The notes under the pieces: generated by a model
Seen by the model: the letters and a program-made list of their open reading frames with translations, nothing else
The model's database searches: none
What the model was told of the DNA's origin: nothing
Assembly: GCF_009769735.1 (NCBI RefSeq)
Contig: NZ_WSRO01000002.1
Location: 1,116,001 to 1,180,000, forward strand
Source of the DNA: Streptomyces sp. BA2
GTDB taxonomy: Bacteria > Actinomycetota > Actinomycetes > Streptomycetales > Streptomycetaceae
DNA: 64,000 nt
Direction of reading: 5' to 3'
Part shown: in pieces, positions 26,406 through 34,754 of the stretch
Layout of the letters: the number at the start of each line of letters is the position of its first letter
Numbering within the stretch: the stretch's first letter is position 1
Program-made: the position numbers and the translations under genes

Positions 26406-27737
26406 TCATGTGCTGTGCTCGGTGGTCGAGAGGCCGAGGGCTCTGAGGTCCGGCATGGTGCCGTCGTGCGCCGCGCGCACGGCGTCGAGCAGTGAGCCCT
26501 TGCCGCCGCCCGCGCGGGCGAAGCCGTCCTGCATCACCCTCTGAGTGGCGGTCATCCGCGGGCCCCAGATCCAGCCGTCGCGGATCGCCTCGGCCTGCTC
26601 CTCGAAGAGGCGGTAGATGTCCTGGCCCGAGTAGTAGGCGCGGTCGAAGGCCTTGCGGCCCACGGGAACCAGGTCGGGGACGGCCGGGTACTGGCTGCTG
26701 GTGCCGCTGGAGAGGCGGGCGCGCAGGGCGTCGGGGTGCGAGACCTGCCACTCGATGAACTCCATGGCTGCTTCGGTCTTTCGGCAGTCCTTGGTGACGG
26801 CGAAGGTGGAGCCGCCGTGAGTGCCGACGACGGGGTTCCCGGGGTCCCACTGCGGGAGCGGGGCTATGGCCCACTGGCCCTTCTGGCCGGGCCTGGCATT
26901 CATCTGGGCGCCCGCGTCCCAGGCTCCGCTGAGCCGGGTCAGGATCAGCCCTTCACTGAGCTGCGAGTCGTAGTGCCTGCTCTCGGTGGCGTTGACGAAG
27001 AGCAGCTCCTCGTCGATGAGCCGCTGCCAGTACGCGGCGGCCTTGCGGGTCGGGCGGTCCGTCAGCGAGACGTTCCAGGCGCCGTCGCGGGTGTCGAACC
27101 ACTGGGCGCCCGCCTGCCATGCCCACGCGGCGAACTGGGTGCCGCCGTCGGTGGGGAAGACCGCGATCCGCCGGTCGCGTGCCTTGTCCCGCACGGTGCG
27201 GGCCGCATCGGCGAACTCGTCCCAGGTGCGCGGGACTTCGATCCCGTACCGGTCGAACAGGTCGGCGCGGTAGTGCAGCACCATCGGTTCGACGTCGAGC
27301 GGGACGGAGTAGACGCGCTTCTCGAAGGTGGTGAGGCCGAGGGCCTGCGGCAGCAGCTTGGCCCGCAGCCGGTCGCTGACGAGCGACGTGATGTCCCGGG
27401 CCACGCCGTCGATGGCGAAGCCGGGGACCTGGGGGTACTCGATCGTGGCGACGTCCGGGGCGTTGCCGGCCCGGGCGGCGTTGCTGAGCTTGGCGTATCC
27501 GCCCATGGCGCCGGACGGGATCTGCTGGAACTCGACCTGGATGCGGTCGTGGGACTTGTTGAACGCGTCGACCACTTCCTGGCTTCCGCGCAGTGCGGAC
27601 CAGAACGTGATGCGTGTGGTGCCGCCCTTGCTGCTCGACGTGCGACCCGTGCTGCCCGAACAGGCGCTGAGAGCACCTGCCATGGGAACTGCGGCTGTCA
27701 CGGTGAGCAGGGACCGGCGGCTCGGTCGACCAGGCAT
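26406..27737 (-). CDS. Sugar ABC transporter substrate-binding lipoprotein
   Basis: 443 residues. The N-terminus has RRSLLTVTAAVPMAGALSAC, a lipobox with Cys26 as the lipidation site. SBP_bac_1 features follow: TRITFWSALRGSQEVVDAFN, KLSNAARAGNAPDVATIEYP, VPLDVEPMVLHYRADLFDRY and PRTWDEFADAARTV. ATG 27737 has GGGAGG 6 bases upstream. It is the first gene of the transport operon and lies downstream of its likely regulator. Confidence 0.92.
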   Translation of the reverse strand: MPGRPSRRSLLTVTAAVPMAGALSACSGSTGRTSSSKGGTTRITFWSALRGSQEVVDAFNKSHDRIQVEFQQIPSGAMGGYAKLSNAARAGNAPDVATIEYPQVPGFAIDGVARDITSLVSDRLRAKLLPQALGLTTFEKRVYSVPLDVEPMVLHYRADLFDRYGIEVPRTWDEFADAARTVRDKARDRRIAVFPTDGGTQFAAWAWQAGAQWFDTRDGAWNVSLTDRPTRKAAAYWQRLIDEELLFVNATESRHYDSQLSEGLILTRLSGAWDAGAQMNARPGQKGQWAIAPLPQWDPGNPVVGTHGGSTFAVTKDCRKTEAAMEFIEWQVSHPDALRARLSSGTSSQYPAVPDLVPVGRKAFDRAYYSGQDIYRLFEEQAEAIRDGWIWGPRMTATQRVMQDGFARAGGGKGSLLDAVRAAHDGTMPDLRALGLSTTEHST

Positions 27738-27794
27738 GGGTGCCTCCCGCGGCTCTTGTTCGGGACACGGGAATCCTGATCGCGTGAACGATGC

Positions 27795-27808
27795 CGGTCA
27801 ATAGACCG
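27795..27808. promoter_or_regulatory. Inverted repeat upstream of the sugar-binding protein gene
   Basis: CGGTC, AATA, GACCG lies 58 bases upstream of the substrate-binding protein start. It is a short operator-like dyad in the right place for regulation by the adjacent DeoR/LacI-type protein. Confidence 0.35.
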
Positions 27809-27828
27809 ATCAAAAGAAACTGAAGCGG

Positions 27829-28923
27829 TCAAACGATCCGAATGTTTGTGGTGGATCCCCGGACCTTGAGCTCCGGCAGCAGCTCCACGCGTTGCGTCGG
27901 CCCGGCGCCAGGACCCGCCAACTCGTGCAGCCTGCGCAGCAGTAGACCGGCCGCCGTCCGTCCCACCTCGTGCTTAGGCGGTGACACGGCGGTCAGCGGC
28001 GTACTGCCGAGCGCGGCCACCACGTCGTCGTACGCCACCACCGAGCAGTCCTGCGGCACCCGCACCCCGCGGTCCATGAGCTGTTGCACGAGCATCAGCG
28101 CGTCGACGTCGCCGTGCAGCACGGCGGCCGTGGCCCCGCGCTCGCGCAGCCGCGCCGCGAGGTCGAGCGGTTCGCGCACCCGCCCCGGCCCCGCGCCCGC
28201 GGCGCTGAGCATGACGCTCCAGTCCTCGATCTCGGGCCGGGAGGCGGCGATTTCGGCGAAGGCCGTACGCAGGGCGCGGGCCGTCGGGCTGTCGTCGCGG
28301 GCGGCCAGGACGATCCGCCGGTGACCGAGCCCGACGAGGTGGTCGACGGCGAGGTGGATGCCGTACCAGTGGTCGGTGCGGACCGAGTCCATGGCGTGCA
28401 GCGCGCTGCCCGCGCGTGGCCGCCGCTCCATCAGGACCGTGGGCACGCCCGAAGCAGCCAGCCAGGCGTAGTCCGCCTCCTCCTCGGCCTCCGTGCGCCA
28501 GCGCGGGGCGATGAGAAGCCCCCGCACACCTTCGGTCAACACCCGCTCGACCAGGGGCCGTTCGGCGCCCTCCACCTGCGGCGCGATGTGCAGGGCGACC
28601 CGCATGCCGGCCTCGCCAAGGACGCCACGGGCCCCGTGCATCGTCTCGTACAGGTAGGTGTGCCGCTCGGGCACCATCAGCGCCACGGCCCCGCCGCTCG
28701 CCACGGGTTCGGCGGGCGCGGGGCTCCGCTCCACGGGTCCGACCGAGCGCGCCACTCCGTGCCCGCGCCGCAACTTGCCCTCCTGGGCCAGGTCTTCGAC
28801 ATCCCGGCGCACGGTGATCACCGACACCTCGAGATCGTCGGCGAGATCGCTCAGCCGCGCCTCGCCACGCGACTCCACGACCGCGAGTATCCGCTGCCGC
28901 CTGACATCCCTCGGCTCCCGCAT
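27829..28923 (-). CDS. DeoR-HTH / LacI-type sensor transcriptional regulator
   Basis: 364 residues. The N-terminal winged helix RRQRILAVVESRGEARLSDL, VSVITVRRDVEDLAQEGKL is of DeoR type; the rest is a periplasmic-binding-protein-like sensor as in LacI (GVRGLLIAPRW, GIHLAVDHLVGLGHRRIVLA, AVLHGDVDALMLVQQLMDRG, PLTAVSPPKHEVGRTAAGLL). This combination occurs in Streptomyces sugar regulators. The ATG has GAGGGGG 9 bases upstream. The gene is 91 bases upstream of the transporter operon on the same strand, so it most likely responds to the imported sugar. Confidence 0.9.
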   Translation of the reverse strand: MREPRDVRRQRILAVVESRGEARLSDLADDLEVSVITVRRDVEDLAQEGKLRRGHGVARSVGPVERSPAPAEPVASGGAVALMVPERHTYLYETMHGARGVLGEAGMRVALHIAPQVEGAERPLVERVLTEGVRGLLIAPRWRTEAEEEADYAWLAASGVPTVLMERRPRAGSALHAMDSVRTDHWYGIHLAVDHLVGLGHRRIVLAARDDSPTARALRTAFAEIAASRPEIEDWSVMLSAAGAGPGRVREPLDLAARLRERGATAAVLHGDVDALMLVQQLMDRGVRVPQDCSVVAYDDVVAALGSTPLTAVSPPKHEVGRTAAGLLLRRLHELAGPGAGPTQRVELLPELKVRGSTTNIRIV

Positions 28924-29041
28924 GCTGCCGGCCCCCTCGCGACGTACTCGTCAGGTGTTCGTTTGAGCGTTTCGCTGGAGGATATCGATCGTCGCCCCGC
29001 CTGTGTCCAGGTCGGCGATGTTCGTCGCGATGAGCGCTGGG

Positions 29042-30541
29042 TCACTGGCGGCTGAGGGAGCGGGTGATGCCGGCCGCGACCGTGGTGACGAGGACCCAGC
29101 CCGTGGCGACGAGCAGATACGAGAGCCACTGGTACCAGCCGTCCGGCGCGAAGGCCGCCTCCTGGCCGAAGCCGATGATCGGAATGAGCAGGTCGAGGGT
29201 GTAGAAGACGGGGTTGAAGTCGGGGGCCTCGTCGGACTTCAGCGCGGGCGGATGGTGCAGGGCGAAGGCGAGCGCGCCGGTGAGCAGCAGGACGAGCAGC
29301 CATCCTGCGGCGCGCATCGGCCGGAATCCATAGCCGACCGTCACGTCCTGGAGATGGCCCCAGATCCTGGTGTACGGGGGCAGGGTGCGCCGGTGGCGGC
29401 GGAGCTTGGCCAGCTGCACGGTGCGGGCGGCGGCCTCGTCGCCCACCGTGCGGTAGGCCGCGGCCAACTGCTCGTAGCCCTGCGGGAGATAGCCGCCCGC
29501 CTCGCGTTCGAGCAGCGGTAGCCGCTGCTCGGCGGGCAGGTGCGGGGCGAGCCTCTGGTACGCGAGGCCGTCGAGCTTGACCTGGCCGGGCCACACCTCC
29601 GGAGGGACGTGCAGCAGGTCGAGCTGGGAGCGGCGCAGGTTCACGGCGCCCTGGATCGGAGCGGCCTCCCGCAGCCACAGCTCGCCGATGACGCAGCTGC
29701 TGGCGCGCAGGGCCGTCGCGCCGGGGCGGGAGAGGCGGGCGTAGGCGAGGTTGACGTGCCGCGGGATTCTGGCGCCGCTCAGGTTGAGCTGGCCGTCGGC
29801 ACGCAGCCGCATGGCCCGCAGATCGGTGCCGACCGACAAGGTCTCGGCGTGCAGGGCGACTTCACCGGGGGCGTTCAGTTCGGCGTCGTCGAGGTTGACC
29901 TGGCCTCCGACGTTGGCGCCGTTCAGCCGGATCTGGCCATGGGCCACCAGGCCGGGGGCCCATACGTCGGTGCCGATCACCGCGTGGTTCAGCTGCAGCA
30001 CCGCTTCCGCGGTCGGTGCGGGGTCCGGTGCGGGCTCCGGGTCAGGTGTGGGCGGGGTGCCGAGTTCCGCGCCGTTGGCGAAGAAGGCCCCGGTGATCTG
30101 CGCGCCCGCGAGCCGCACGGGGCCCGTGATCCGGCAGCAGGTGATCCGCAGGTCCAGCTCGGCACGGAGGTTTCCCGCTCTCAGGCCCGGCAGGACCGAG
30201 TCGCTCAGGACCAGGGTGCGGACCTGGGCTCCGTACAGGTTCGGTGTCTCGTCGAAGTGGCAGGAGCGGAGTCGCAGGGGATGCTCGACCGTCCCGTACC
30301 TGAGGTCGAGGCGCCCGGTGACGCGCGCGCCGGTCAGCTTCATGCCGGTTATCTCGCCGTCCCGCGTCGGGCCGTTGAGCAGCAGCGCCCGCAGCACCTC
30401 GCCCCGCACCGTCCGCTCGGGCCCCCAGGAGCCACCGGCCGCGGGGTCGTCATCGGGGCTCTCGCGGAAGTCGACGCCGTCGCCGAGCGGGAACGCCTGC
30501 CAGACGCGGTGCTCCGCCGGTGTCAGGTCGGTGATCTCCAT
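29042..30541 (-). CDS. Membrane protein with pentapeptide-like repeat domain
   Basis: 499 residues. The N-terminal two-thirds is a right-handed-helix-like repeat region with many short A-(D/N)-L-x-x motifs ([54 protein letters not shown]), interrupted by a [11 protein letters not shown] linker. A helical region follows ([30 protein letters not shown]), then two hydrophobic segments ([18 protein letters not shown] and [20 protein letters not shown]). Such Streptomyces proteins are often called membrane-associated oxidoreductases, but I see no cofactor motif. Function unknown. Confidence 0.8.
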   Translation of the reverse strand: MEITDLTPAEHRVWQAFPLGDGVDFRESPDDDPAAGGSWGPERTVRGEVLRALLLNGPTRDGEITGMKLTGARVTGRLDLRYGTVEHPLRLRSCHFDETPNLYGAQVRTLVLSDSVLPGLRAGNLRAELDLRITCCRITGPVRLAGAQITGAFFANGAELGTPPTPDPEPAPDPAPTAEAVLQLNHAVIGTDVWAPGLVAHGQIRLNGANVGGQVNLDDAELNAPGEVALHAETLSVGTDLRAMRLRADGQLNLSGARIPRHVNLAYARLSRPGATALRASSCVIGELWLREAAPIQGAVNLRRSQLDLLHVPPEVWPGQVKLDGLAYQRLAPHLPAEQRLPLLEREAGGYLPQGYEQLAAAYRTVGDEAAARTVQLAKLRRHRRTLPPYTRIWGHLQDVTVGYGFRPMRAAGWLLVLLLTGALAFALHHPPALKSDEAPDFNPVFYTLDLLIPIIGFGQEAAFAPDGWYQWLSYLLVATGWVLVTTVAAGITRSLSRQ

Positions 30542-30612
30542 CGCCGGGATGCTGTCGCGGGCGGGTCAGGACTGTCAACCGTGGCTCGGACCCACTGACG
30601 CGCCCCCCCCAG

Positions 30613-30640
30613 TTCGAAATGGGATCCATTTTCATATAGC
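30613..30640 (+). promoter_or_regulatory. Promoter with Zur-box-like palindrome upstream of rpmF
   Basis: A perfect palindrome AAATGG-GAT-CCATTT (30617-30631) lies between a possible -35 (TTCGAA, 30613) and -10 (TATAGC, 30635), 36 bases before the zinc-free L32 gene. Zinc-free ribosomal proteins and CobW-type GTPases are normally repressed by Zur, and Zur boxes contain TGAAAAT-type half-sites; the complement here includes TGAAAATGGATC. The half-site spacing differs from the Zur consensus I remember, so the assignment is tentative. Confidence 0.5.
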
Positions 30641-30675
30641 CTCGGCGTCGCACCACCGAGAGAGGACTCGAAACC

Positions 30676-30846
30676 ATGGCCGTACCCAAGCGGAAAATGT
30701 CCCGCAGCAACACCCGTCACCGCCGCGCGCAGTGGAAGGCCACCACCCCGCAGCTCGTGCCGGTCACCGTCGACGGCTCCGCCTACCTGGTGCCCCAGCG
30801 ACTGGCCAAGGCGTACGAGCGCGGCCTGCTGCGCCCCGAAGGCTGA
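30676..30846 (+). CDS. rpmF: 50S ribosomal protein L32, zinc-free paralogue
   Basis: 56 residues: [20 protein letters not shown] is the canonical L32 start. The two CxxC zinc-binding pairs of the standard protein are missing and there is no cysteine at all. Such zinc-independent paralogues replace the zinc-binding form when zinc is scarce, releasing metal. It is followed after 5 bases by a CobW-type GTPase gene, a recurrent zinc-limitation pair in Streptomyces. The palindrome upstream may be the Zur site. Confidence 0.93.
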   Translation: MAVPKRKMSRSNTRHRRAQWKATTPQLVPVTVDGSAYLVPQRLAKAYERGLLRPEG

Positions 30847-30851
30847 CGGAC

Positions 30852-32018
30852 ATGGCCGAGCGACTGCCGGTGACCGTCCTGTCCGGCTTTCTCGGCGCGG
30901 GCAAGACGACCCTGCTCAACCATGTCCTTGGCAACCGCGAGGGCCTGCGTGTCGCGGTGATCGTCAATGACATGAGCGAGATCAACATCGACGCCGCCCT
31001 CGTGCGCGGCGGCGAGGCCGCCCTCTCGCGCACCGAGGAACGCCTCGTGGAGATGACCAACGGGTGCATCTGCTGCACCCTGCGCGACGATCTCCTGGAG
31101 GAGGTCGACCGTCTTGCGCGAGCGGGCCGGTTCGACTACCTCCTCATCGAGTCCAGCGGCATCTCCGAACCGATGCCGGTCGCGGCCACCTTCGCGTTTC
31201 CGCGCGACGACGGCGCCACGCTGGGCGATCTGGCCCGCCTGGACACGATGGTGACGGTGGTCGACGCCGCGAACTTCCTGCCGGAACTGGCGGGTGGGGA
31301 CGGCCTGGTCGAGCGAGGCCTCGATCAGTACGAGGAGGACGAGCGCACCGTCAGCGATCTGCTGATGGACCAGATCGAGTTCGCGGACGTCATCGTCCTG
31401 AACAAGATCGACCTCGTGGACCCGGAGAGCGCGGAGCGGCTCACCGCCACGCTCGCTCGCCTCAATCCGCTCGCCCGCGTCGTGACCGCGACCCACGGCC
31501 GCGTCGACCTCCCGCAGGTGCTCGGCACCGGCCTGTTCGACCTGGAGCGGGCACAGCAGGCGCCGGGGTGGGTGCGGGAGCTGAACGGTGACCATGTGCC
31601 GGAGACCGAGGAGTACGGGATCTCCAGCACCGTCTTCCGTGCCGGACTCCCCTTCCACCCGGGCCGGTTGTGGACCTTCGTAACGAAGGGTCTTGACAGC
31701 GGGACCTTCGGGGACGTGCTGCGGTCCAAGGGTTTCTTCTGGCTCGCCAGCCGCCCGAACGTGACCGGATTGTGGTCCCAGGCGGGGTCCGTGGCGCGCT
31801 TCGAACCGTCCGCGGCACGCGACGCGGGGGATCTTCAGGGGCAGGAACTGGTCTTCATCGGGACCGGGTTGCGCGCCGATTCCCTGCGGGCGGCGCTCGC
31901 CGGCTGCCTCATGGCCGAGGGCGAGAGCCTGCCGGTGGACGACCCGTTCCCCGCGTGGGACACGTACGGCATCGACGACGCCTGCGAGCACGAGGTCCTC
32001 GCCGTCTCACAGCAGTAG
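30852..32018 (+). CDS. CobW/COG0523 family GTPase, putative zinc metallochaperone
   Basis: 388 residues. Walker A is GFLGAGKTT near the N-terminus, the family metal-binding motif is [11 protein letters not shown] near residue 75, the guanine-specificity motif is LNKIDLV, and there is a CobW_C domain at the C-terminus. COG0523 proteins use GTP to load metal into target enzymes. Coupling to the zinc-free L32 points to zinc. ATG 30852 lies just after the rpmF stop. Its last 12 bases overlap the end of the convergent small gene. Confidence 0.92.
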   Translation: MAERLPVTVLSGFLGAGKTTLLNHVLGNREGLRVAVIVNDMSEINIDAALVRGGEAALSRTEERLVEMTNGCICCTLRDDLLEEVDRLARAGRFDYLLIESSGISEPMPVAATFAFPRDDGATLGDLARLDTMVTVVDAANFLPELAGGDGLVERGLDQYEEDERTVSDLLMDQIEFADVIVLNKIDLVDPESAERLTATLARLNPLARVVTATHGRVDLPQVLGTGLFDLERAQQAPGWVRELNGDHVPETEEYGISSTVFRAGLPFHPGRLWTFVTKGLDSGTFGDVLRSKGFFWLASRPNVTGLWSQAGSVARFEPSAARDAGDLQGQELVFIGTGLRADSLRAALAGCLMAEGESLPVDDPFPAWDTYGIDDACEHEVLAVSQQ

Positions 32019-32243
32019 GCGCAGCAGCTGCGCGCAGGCCTCCCCCTCGTCCGTGTGCCGGGCGAGGGGGTGGTGCGCTCCGCGTTCGTACGTGCCGATC
32101 TCCCACGCCCGGCCGTCCTCGGTTCTCCGCAGGTAGACGAAGTCGGGGGGCGTGGGGGCCGGTTCGTGGACGCCCTCGATCCAGTAGTAGCCGTCGGCGA
32201 CACCGGCTTCGCGCAGCGCGGTGGGCAGACCACGGATGTCCAT
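32007..32243 (-). CDS. Small cytosolic protein, candidate TNT immunity protein
   Basis: 78 residues, no signal peptide: [20 protein letters not shown], then [28 protein letters not shown] and a C-terminal Leu-rich helix. It begins 34 bases after the stop of the secreted TNT toxin gene on the same strand. Organisms that make NAD+ glycohydrolase toxins need a cytosolic inhibitor, and the toxin-then-immunity order with a small partner fits this. It is much shorter than the mycobacterial inhibitor IFT and I see no clear similarity to it. The 3' end overlaps the convergent CobW gene. Confidence 0.65.
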   Translation of the reverse strand: MDIRGLPTALREAGVADGYYWIEGVHEPAPTPPDFVYLRRTEDGRAWEIGTYERGAHHPLARHTDEGEACAQLLRLLL

Positions 32244-32248
32244 CGGTG

Positions 32249-32293
32249 CCAGTCGTTCCCGGTTAGTCGTTCGCGGACTAGTCGTTCGCGGGC
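32249..32293. repeat. Three 15-bp tandem repeats at the toxin-immunity junction
   Basis: Units CCAGTCGTTCCCGGT, TAGTCGTTCGCGGAC and TAGTCGTTCGCGGGC occupy 32249-32293. The unit at 32279-32293 encodes the end of the toxin; its stop codon (32278-32280) spans the boundary with the middle copy, and the other two copies lie in the gap before the immunity gene. This suggests duplication of the 3' end of the toxin gene. Confidence 0.8.
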
Positions 32294-32985
32294 TCGAGGT
32301 AGCCGTGATCCAGCAGCCACTTCACGTTCAGGCGCTGGCCGTCGCCCGGGTCGAGGAACGCCGGGTCGAGCTTGATCTGCTGGCCGCCGCCGGGCTGCGC
32401 GAACCAGGGGGCGATACCGCCCTGCCAGACGTAGAAGGGCTTGCTCACCTCGTAGACGCGGTAGTCGCAGGCGACTGCGGCGTCACGGGTGTTGAGGTTC
32501 TGCGGGGGCAGCGCGCGCTCGGCGTAGGAGTCCCCGGCGGGGGCCAGGAACGAGCCGTACTCCGACCCGAAGCGGTCGAGGAGGTCACCCTTGTCCAGCT
32601 CCTCGGGGTGCTTGTCGACCTGGCCGTTGACCGTCTCGAAGCCGTCGTTCGGCGGGTACTTCCAGCTGCCCGATTCGGCAGGACCTTCCCAGTACTTCTT
32701 CAGGAAGGACGACGGCGAGAGGCCGCCCGTGCGCTTCCACCCCTTGAGCAGCGGACCGACCGGCTCCTGCCACTTCTTGGGCAGCCACTTCGGGCCGAGG
32801 CGGGCATCCTTGTGGAACTCTCCGGTGCAGGGCTCGCGCGGTGCCGAAGACGATGACGACCCGGCCGCCGACGCTGCCGGCTTCTGCTCCGCGGCCGCCG
32901 TCGCGGTGGGGGCGGCTGCCATCGCGGTCGCCACGCCCATCGCGGCCAGAACAGTACGGATCCGGATCACAGAACTGCGGTCCAC
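32278..32985 (-). CDS. Secreted TNT-domain protein, putative NAD+ glycohydrolase toxin
   Basis: 235 residues from GTG 32985 (GAGGAG 7 bases upstream), with a signal peptide (VIRIRTVLAAMGVATAMAAA). After a linker the protein has CTGEFHKDARLGPKWLPKK and YWEGPAESGSWKYPPNDGF, then the TNT domain: LLDRFGSEYGSFLAP, YAERALPPQNL, YRVYEVSKPFYVWQGGIAPW, FAQPGGGQQIKLD. TNT domains hydrolyse NAD+, as in Mycobacterium tuberculosis CpnT. Arg138 and Gln203 are 65 residues apart, the same distance I recall for Arg757 and Gln822 of CpnT. The mature part has exactly two Cys, which could form a disulfide. There is no long delivery domain, so it is probably released freely through Sec. The next gene is the candidate immunity gene. 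Confidence 0.87.
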   Translation of the reverse strand: MDRSSVIRIRTVLAAMGVATAMAAAPTATAAAEQKPAASAAGSSSSSAPREPCTGEFHKDARLGPKWLPKKWQEPVGPLLKGWKRTGGLSPSSFLKKYWEGPAESGSWKYPPNDGFETVNGQVDKHPEELDKGDLLDRFGSEYGSFLAPAGDSYAERALPPQNLNTRDAAVACDYRVYEVSKPFYVWQGGIAPWFAQPGGGQQIKLDPAFLDPGDGQRLNVKWLLDHGYLEPAND

Positions 32986-33119
32986 TCAGCAACTCCTCGC
33001 GTATCCACGGGAAACGGAAACCAGCTCGCACACCGTATCCGAGCAGTGGCTCACAGTCGTCGACTTCCGTCGCAGCGAGACATAACCAGCCAGGTGGCAC
33101 CTAGGGAGGGTCTGGACCT

Positions 33120-33506
33120 CTAGGCCGGCCTGTTCAGGTTGCCCTCGTGGTCGTCGGGCGCGTCCAGAGCGGCCGGCATGCTGTCCAGGACGGTGAAGCT
33201 GCGATCGAGCCGTGTGATGCGCAGAACCCGCCAGACGCGCGGACTGCTGCGGACCAGTCGCAGGGTGCGCCGTTTCGCGATGGTCCGGCCTTTGATGCGC
33301 ACCAGCAGCCGCAGCCCGCCGGCGTCCAGGAAGGTCACCTGCCGCAGGTCCACCACCACGTCTGCGCCTGGCTGGTCCAGTAACTCCACTATGCGCGGCG
33401 AGAGTTCCTGATCCGCCCAGGCGTCCAGCTCACCGCGGAACGTCAGGATGATCGATCCGTCCACCACACGGTGGTGCAGCCCAAAGCCCGGGTCGGGCGT
33501 GCCCAT
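33120..33506 (-). CDS. STAS-domain anti-sigma factor antagonist lacking the phospho-serine
   Basis: 128 residues with a STAS fold: GLHHRVVDGSIILTFRGELD, ADVVVDLRQVTFLDAGGLRL, LVRIKGRTIAKRRTLRLVRS. In SpoIIAA-like antagonists the conserved loop is DSSGL with the second Ser phosphorylated by the anti-sigma kinase; here it reads D61-A-G-G-L65, so the phosphorylatable residue is Gly63. It may be a permanently active antagonist or have lost that role. No anti-sigma kinase or sigma gene is adjacent. The start at 33506 has GGGGGGTGG upstream. Confidence 0.88.
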   Translation of the reverse strand: MGTPDPGFGLHHRVVDGSIILTFRGELDAWADQELSPRIVELLDQPGADVVVDLRQVTFLDAGGLRLLVRIKGRTIAKRRTLRLVRSSPRVWRVLRITRLDRSFTVLDSMPAALDAPDDHEGNLNRPA

Positions 33507-33926
33507 GGTCCACCCCCCAATTCACTACACCCCGCATACGAAGAGTTACGACAACGCGAGCGGCGAGGCCCTGAGGCCGGCGCCCGACGCCGCCTGGGTC
33601 TGGGGCGGCACCGCGAATGGCATCTACATCTTGCCCGCTCAGGGCCAGTTCATACCTCAGGGTGGTAGCACCGGCCACCGCGCGGCGCATATTCGCGGTC
33701 GAACTACCGCAGTTACTCTCCGTATTTCACGCGCTGTGCGCGACATCGATCGTGCGCCGCGCCAGGGGGACGTAGACGCTCGGCACCACCTGGGCCTGCT
33801 GTTCGATCCGAGGCAGATGTCCGGATCGCGTCGTTGTGGCCGTAGTGCACCTGTGGGACGTTGACTGGTCTACGGGGTTCCGATCGAGCTCGACCAGCGG
33901 GGCGGCCCTGCGAGGGGGACGACCGG
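33507..33926. other. Intergenic region between the STAS gene and an amino acid ABC operon
   Basis: 420 bases between divergent genes. Open frames exist on both strands but have mixed third-position composition and no convincing ribosome sites, so I call no gene. TTGACT at 33861 could be a -35 element for the downstream operon, without a clear -10. Confidence 0.5.
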
Positions 33927-34748
33927 ATGAGGCGTAGCAAAGGGGCCGCGGCCTTCGTCGCACTGGTGCTGACCGGTGGCGCCGCGGGGTGCGGTGGGTC
34001 GGACGGCGGCAAGGACGGGGACCGGCTGACCGTGGCGGTTCGTGATGACCTTCCGGGTATCGGGCTGCGGGGCCCCGACGGCGTGTACCGGGGCTTTGAC
34101 ATCGACGTCGCCACCTATGTCGCCGAGCAGCTCGGGGTACCGGAGGACCGGATCACCTGGAAGGCGACCGTTCCGGCCGAGCGCGAGAATCTGCTGGTAC
34201 GCGGGGACGTGGACCTGGTGGTCGCGAGCTACTCGATCACCGACGAGCGCAAGCGGAAGGTCTCCTTCGCCGGGCCGTACTTCCTCGCCCACCAGGACCT
34301 GCTGGTCCGCGCCGACGACACGTCCATCAAGGACGCCGGGGACCTGAACTCCAGAAAGCTCTGCTCGGTCACCGGGTCCACGTCCGCGCAGAACGTGAAG
34401 GACGAGCTTGCTCCGAAGGCCGACCTCCAGGAGTTCAGTTCACCCACGGAATGCCTCACCGGCCTGGAGAACAAGGTCGTCGACGCGCTCACCAACGACG
34501 ACGCGATCCTGGCCGGCTTCGCCGCGCAGCGCGCGCACCGCGGCAAGTTCAAACTCGTCGGCCTCCGGCTCAGCGACGAGCGCTACGGCATCGGCGTGGC
34601 CAAGTCCGACAGCGAACTGCGGGGCAAGGTCAACAAAGCACTGCGGAAGATGGTCTCCGACAAATCCTGGGACCGGGCGGTACGCAAACACTTCGGCCCC
34701 GCGCGCTTCGACTACGAACAGGCTCCGAAGATCACCGAGACCGGCTGA
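33927..34748 (+). CDS. Glutamate-type ABC transporter substrate-binding lipoprotein
   Basis: 273 residues from ATG 33927 with GAGGGGG 8 bases upstream. The lipobox is LVLTGGAAGC. The SBP_bac_3 fold follows: DRLTVAVRDDLPGIG, GFDIDVATYVAEQLG, VDLVVASYSITDERKRKVSF, KLCSVTGSTSAQNVKDELAP and YGIGVAKSDSELRGKVNKAL. It resembles GluB of actinobacterial glutamate transporters. Two permease genes follow directly. Confidence 0.92.
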   Translation: MRRSKGAAAFVALVLTGGAAGCGGSDGGKDGDRLTVAVRDDLPGIGLRGPDGVYRGFDIDVATYVAEQLGVPEDRITWKATVPAERENLLVRGDVDLVVASYSITDERKRKVSFAGPYFLAHQDLLVRADDTSIKDAGDLNSRKLCSVTGSTSAQNVKDELAPKADLQEFSSPTECLTGLENKVVDALTNDDAILAGFAAQRAHRGKFKLVGLRLSDERYGIGVAKSDSELRGKVNKALRKMVSDKSWDRAVRKHFGPARFDYEQAPKITETG

Positions 34749-34754
34749 GGGCCC

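Noticed and set aside
29751..30851. In-frame upstream extension of the CobW gene through rpmF and beyond
   Set aside because: It reads antisense to the pentapeptide-like gene and across rpmF in another frame; ATG 30852 begins the conserved protein.
33430..33864. Open frames on both strands between the STAS gene and the glutamate-type transporter
   Set aside because: No ribosome sites, no recognisable domain and no consistent third-position GC; treated as intergenic.
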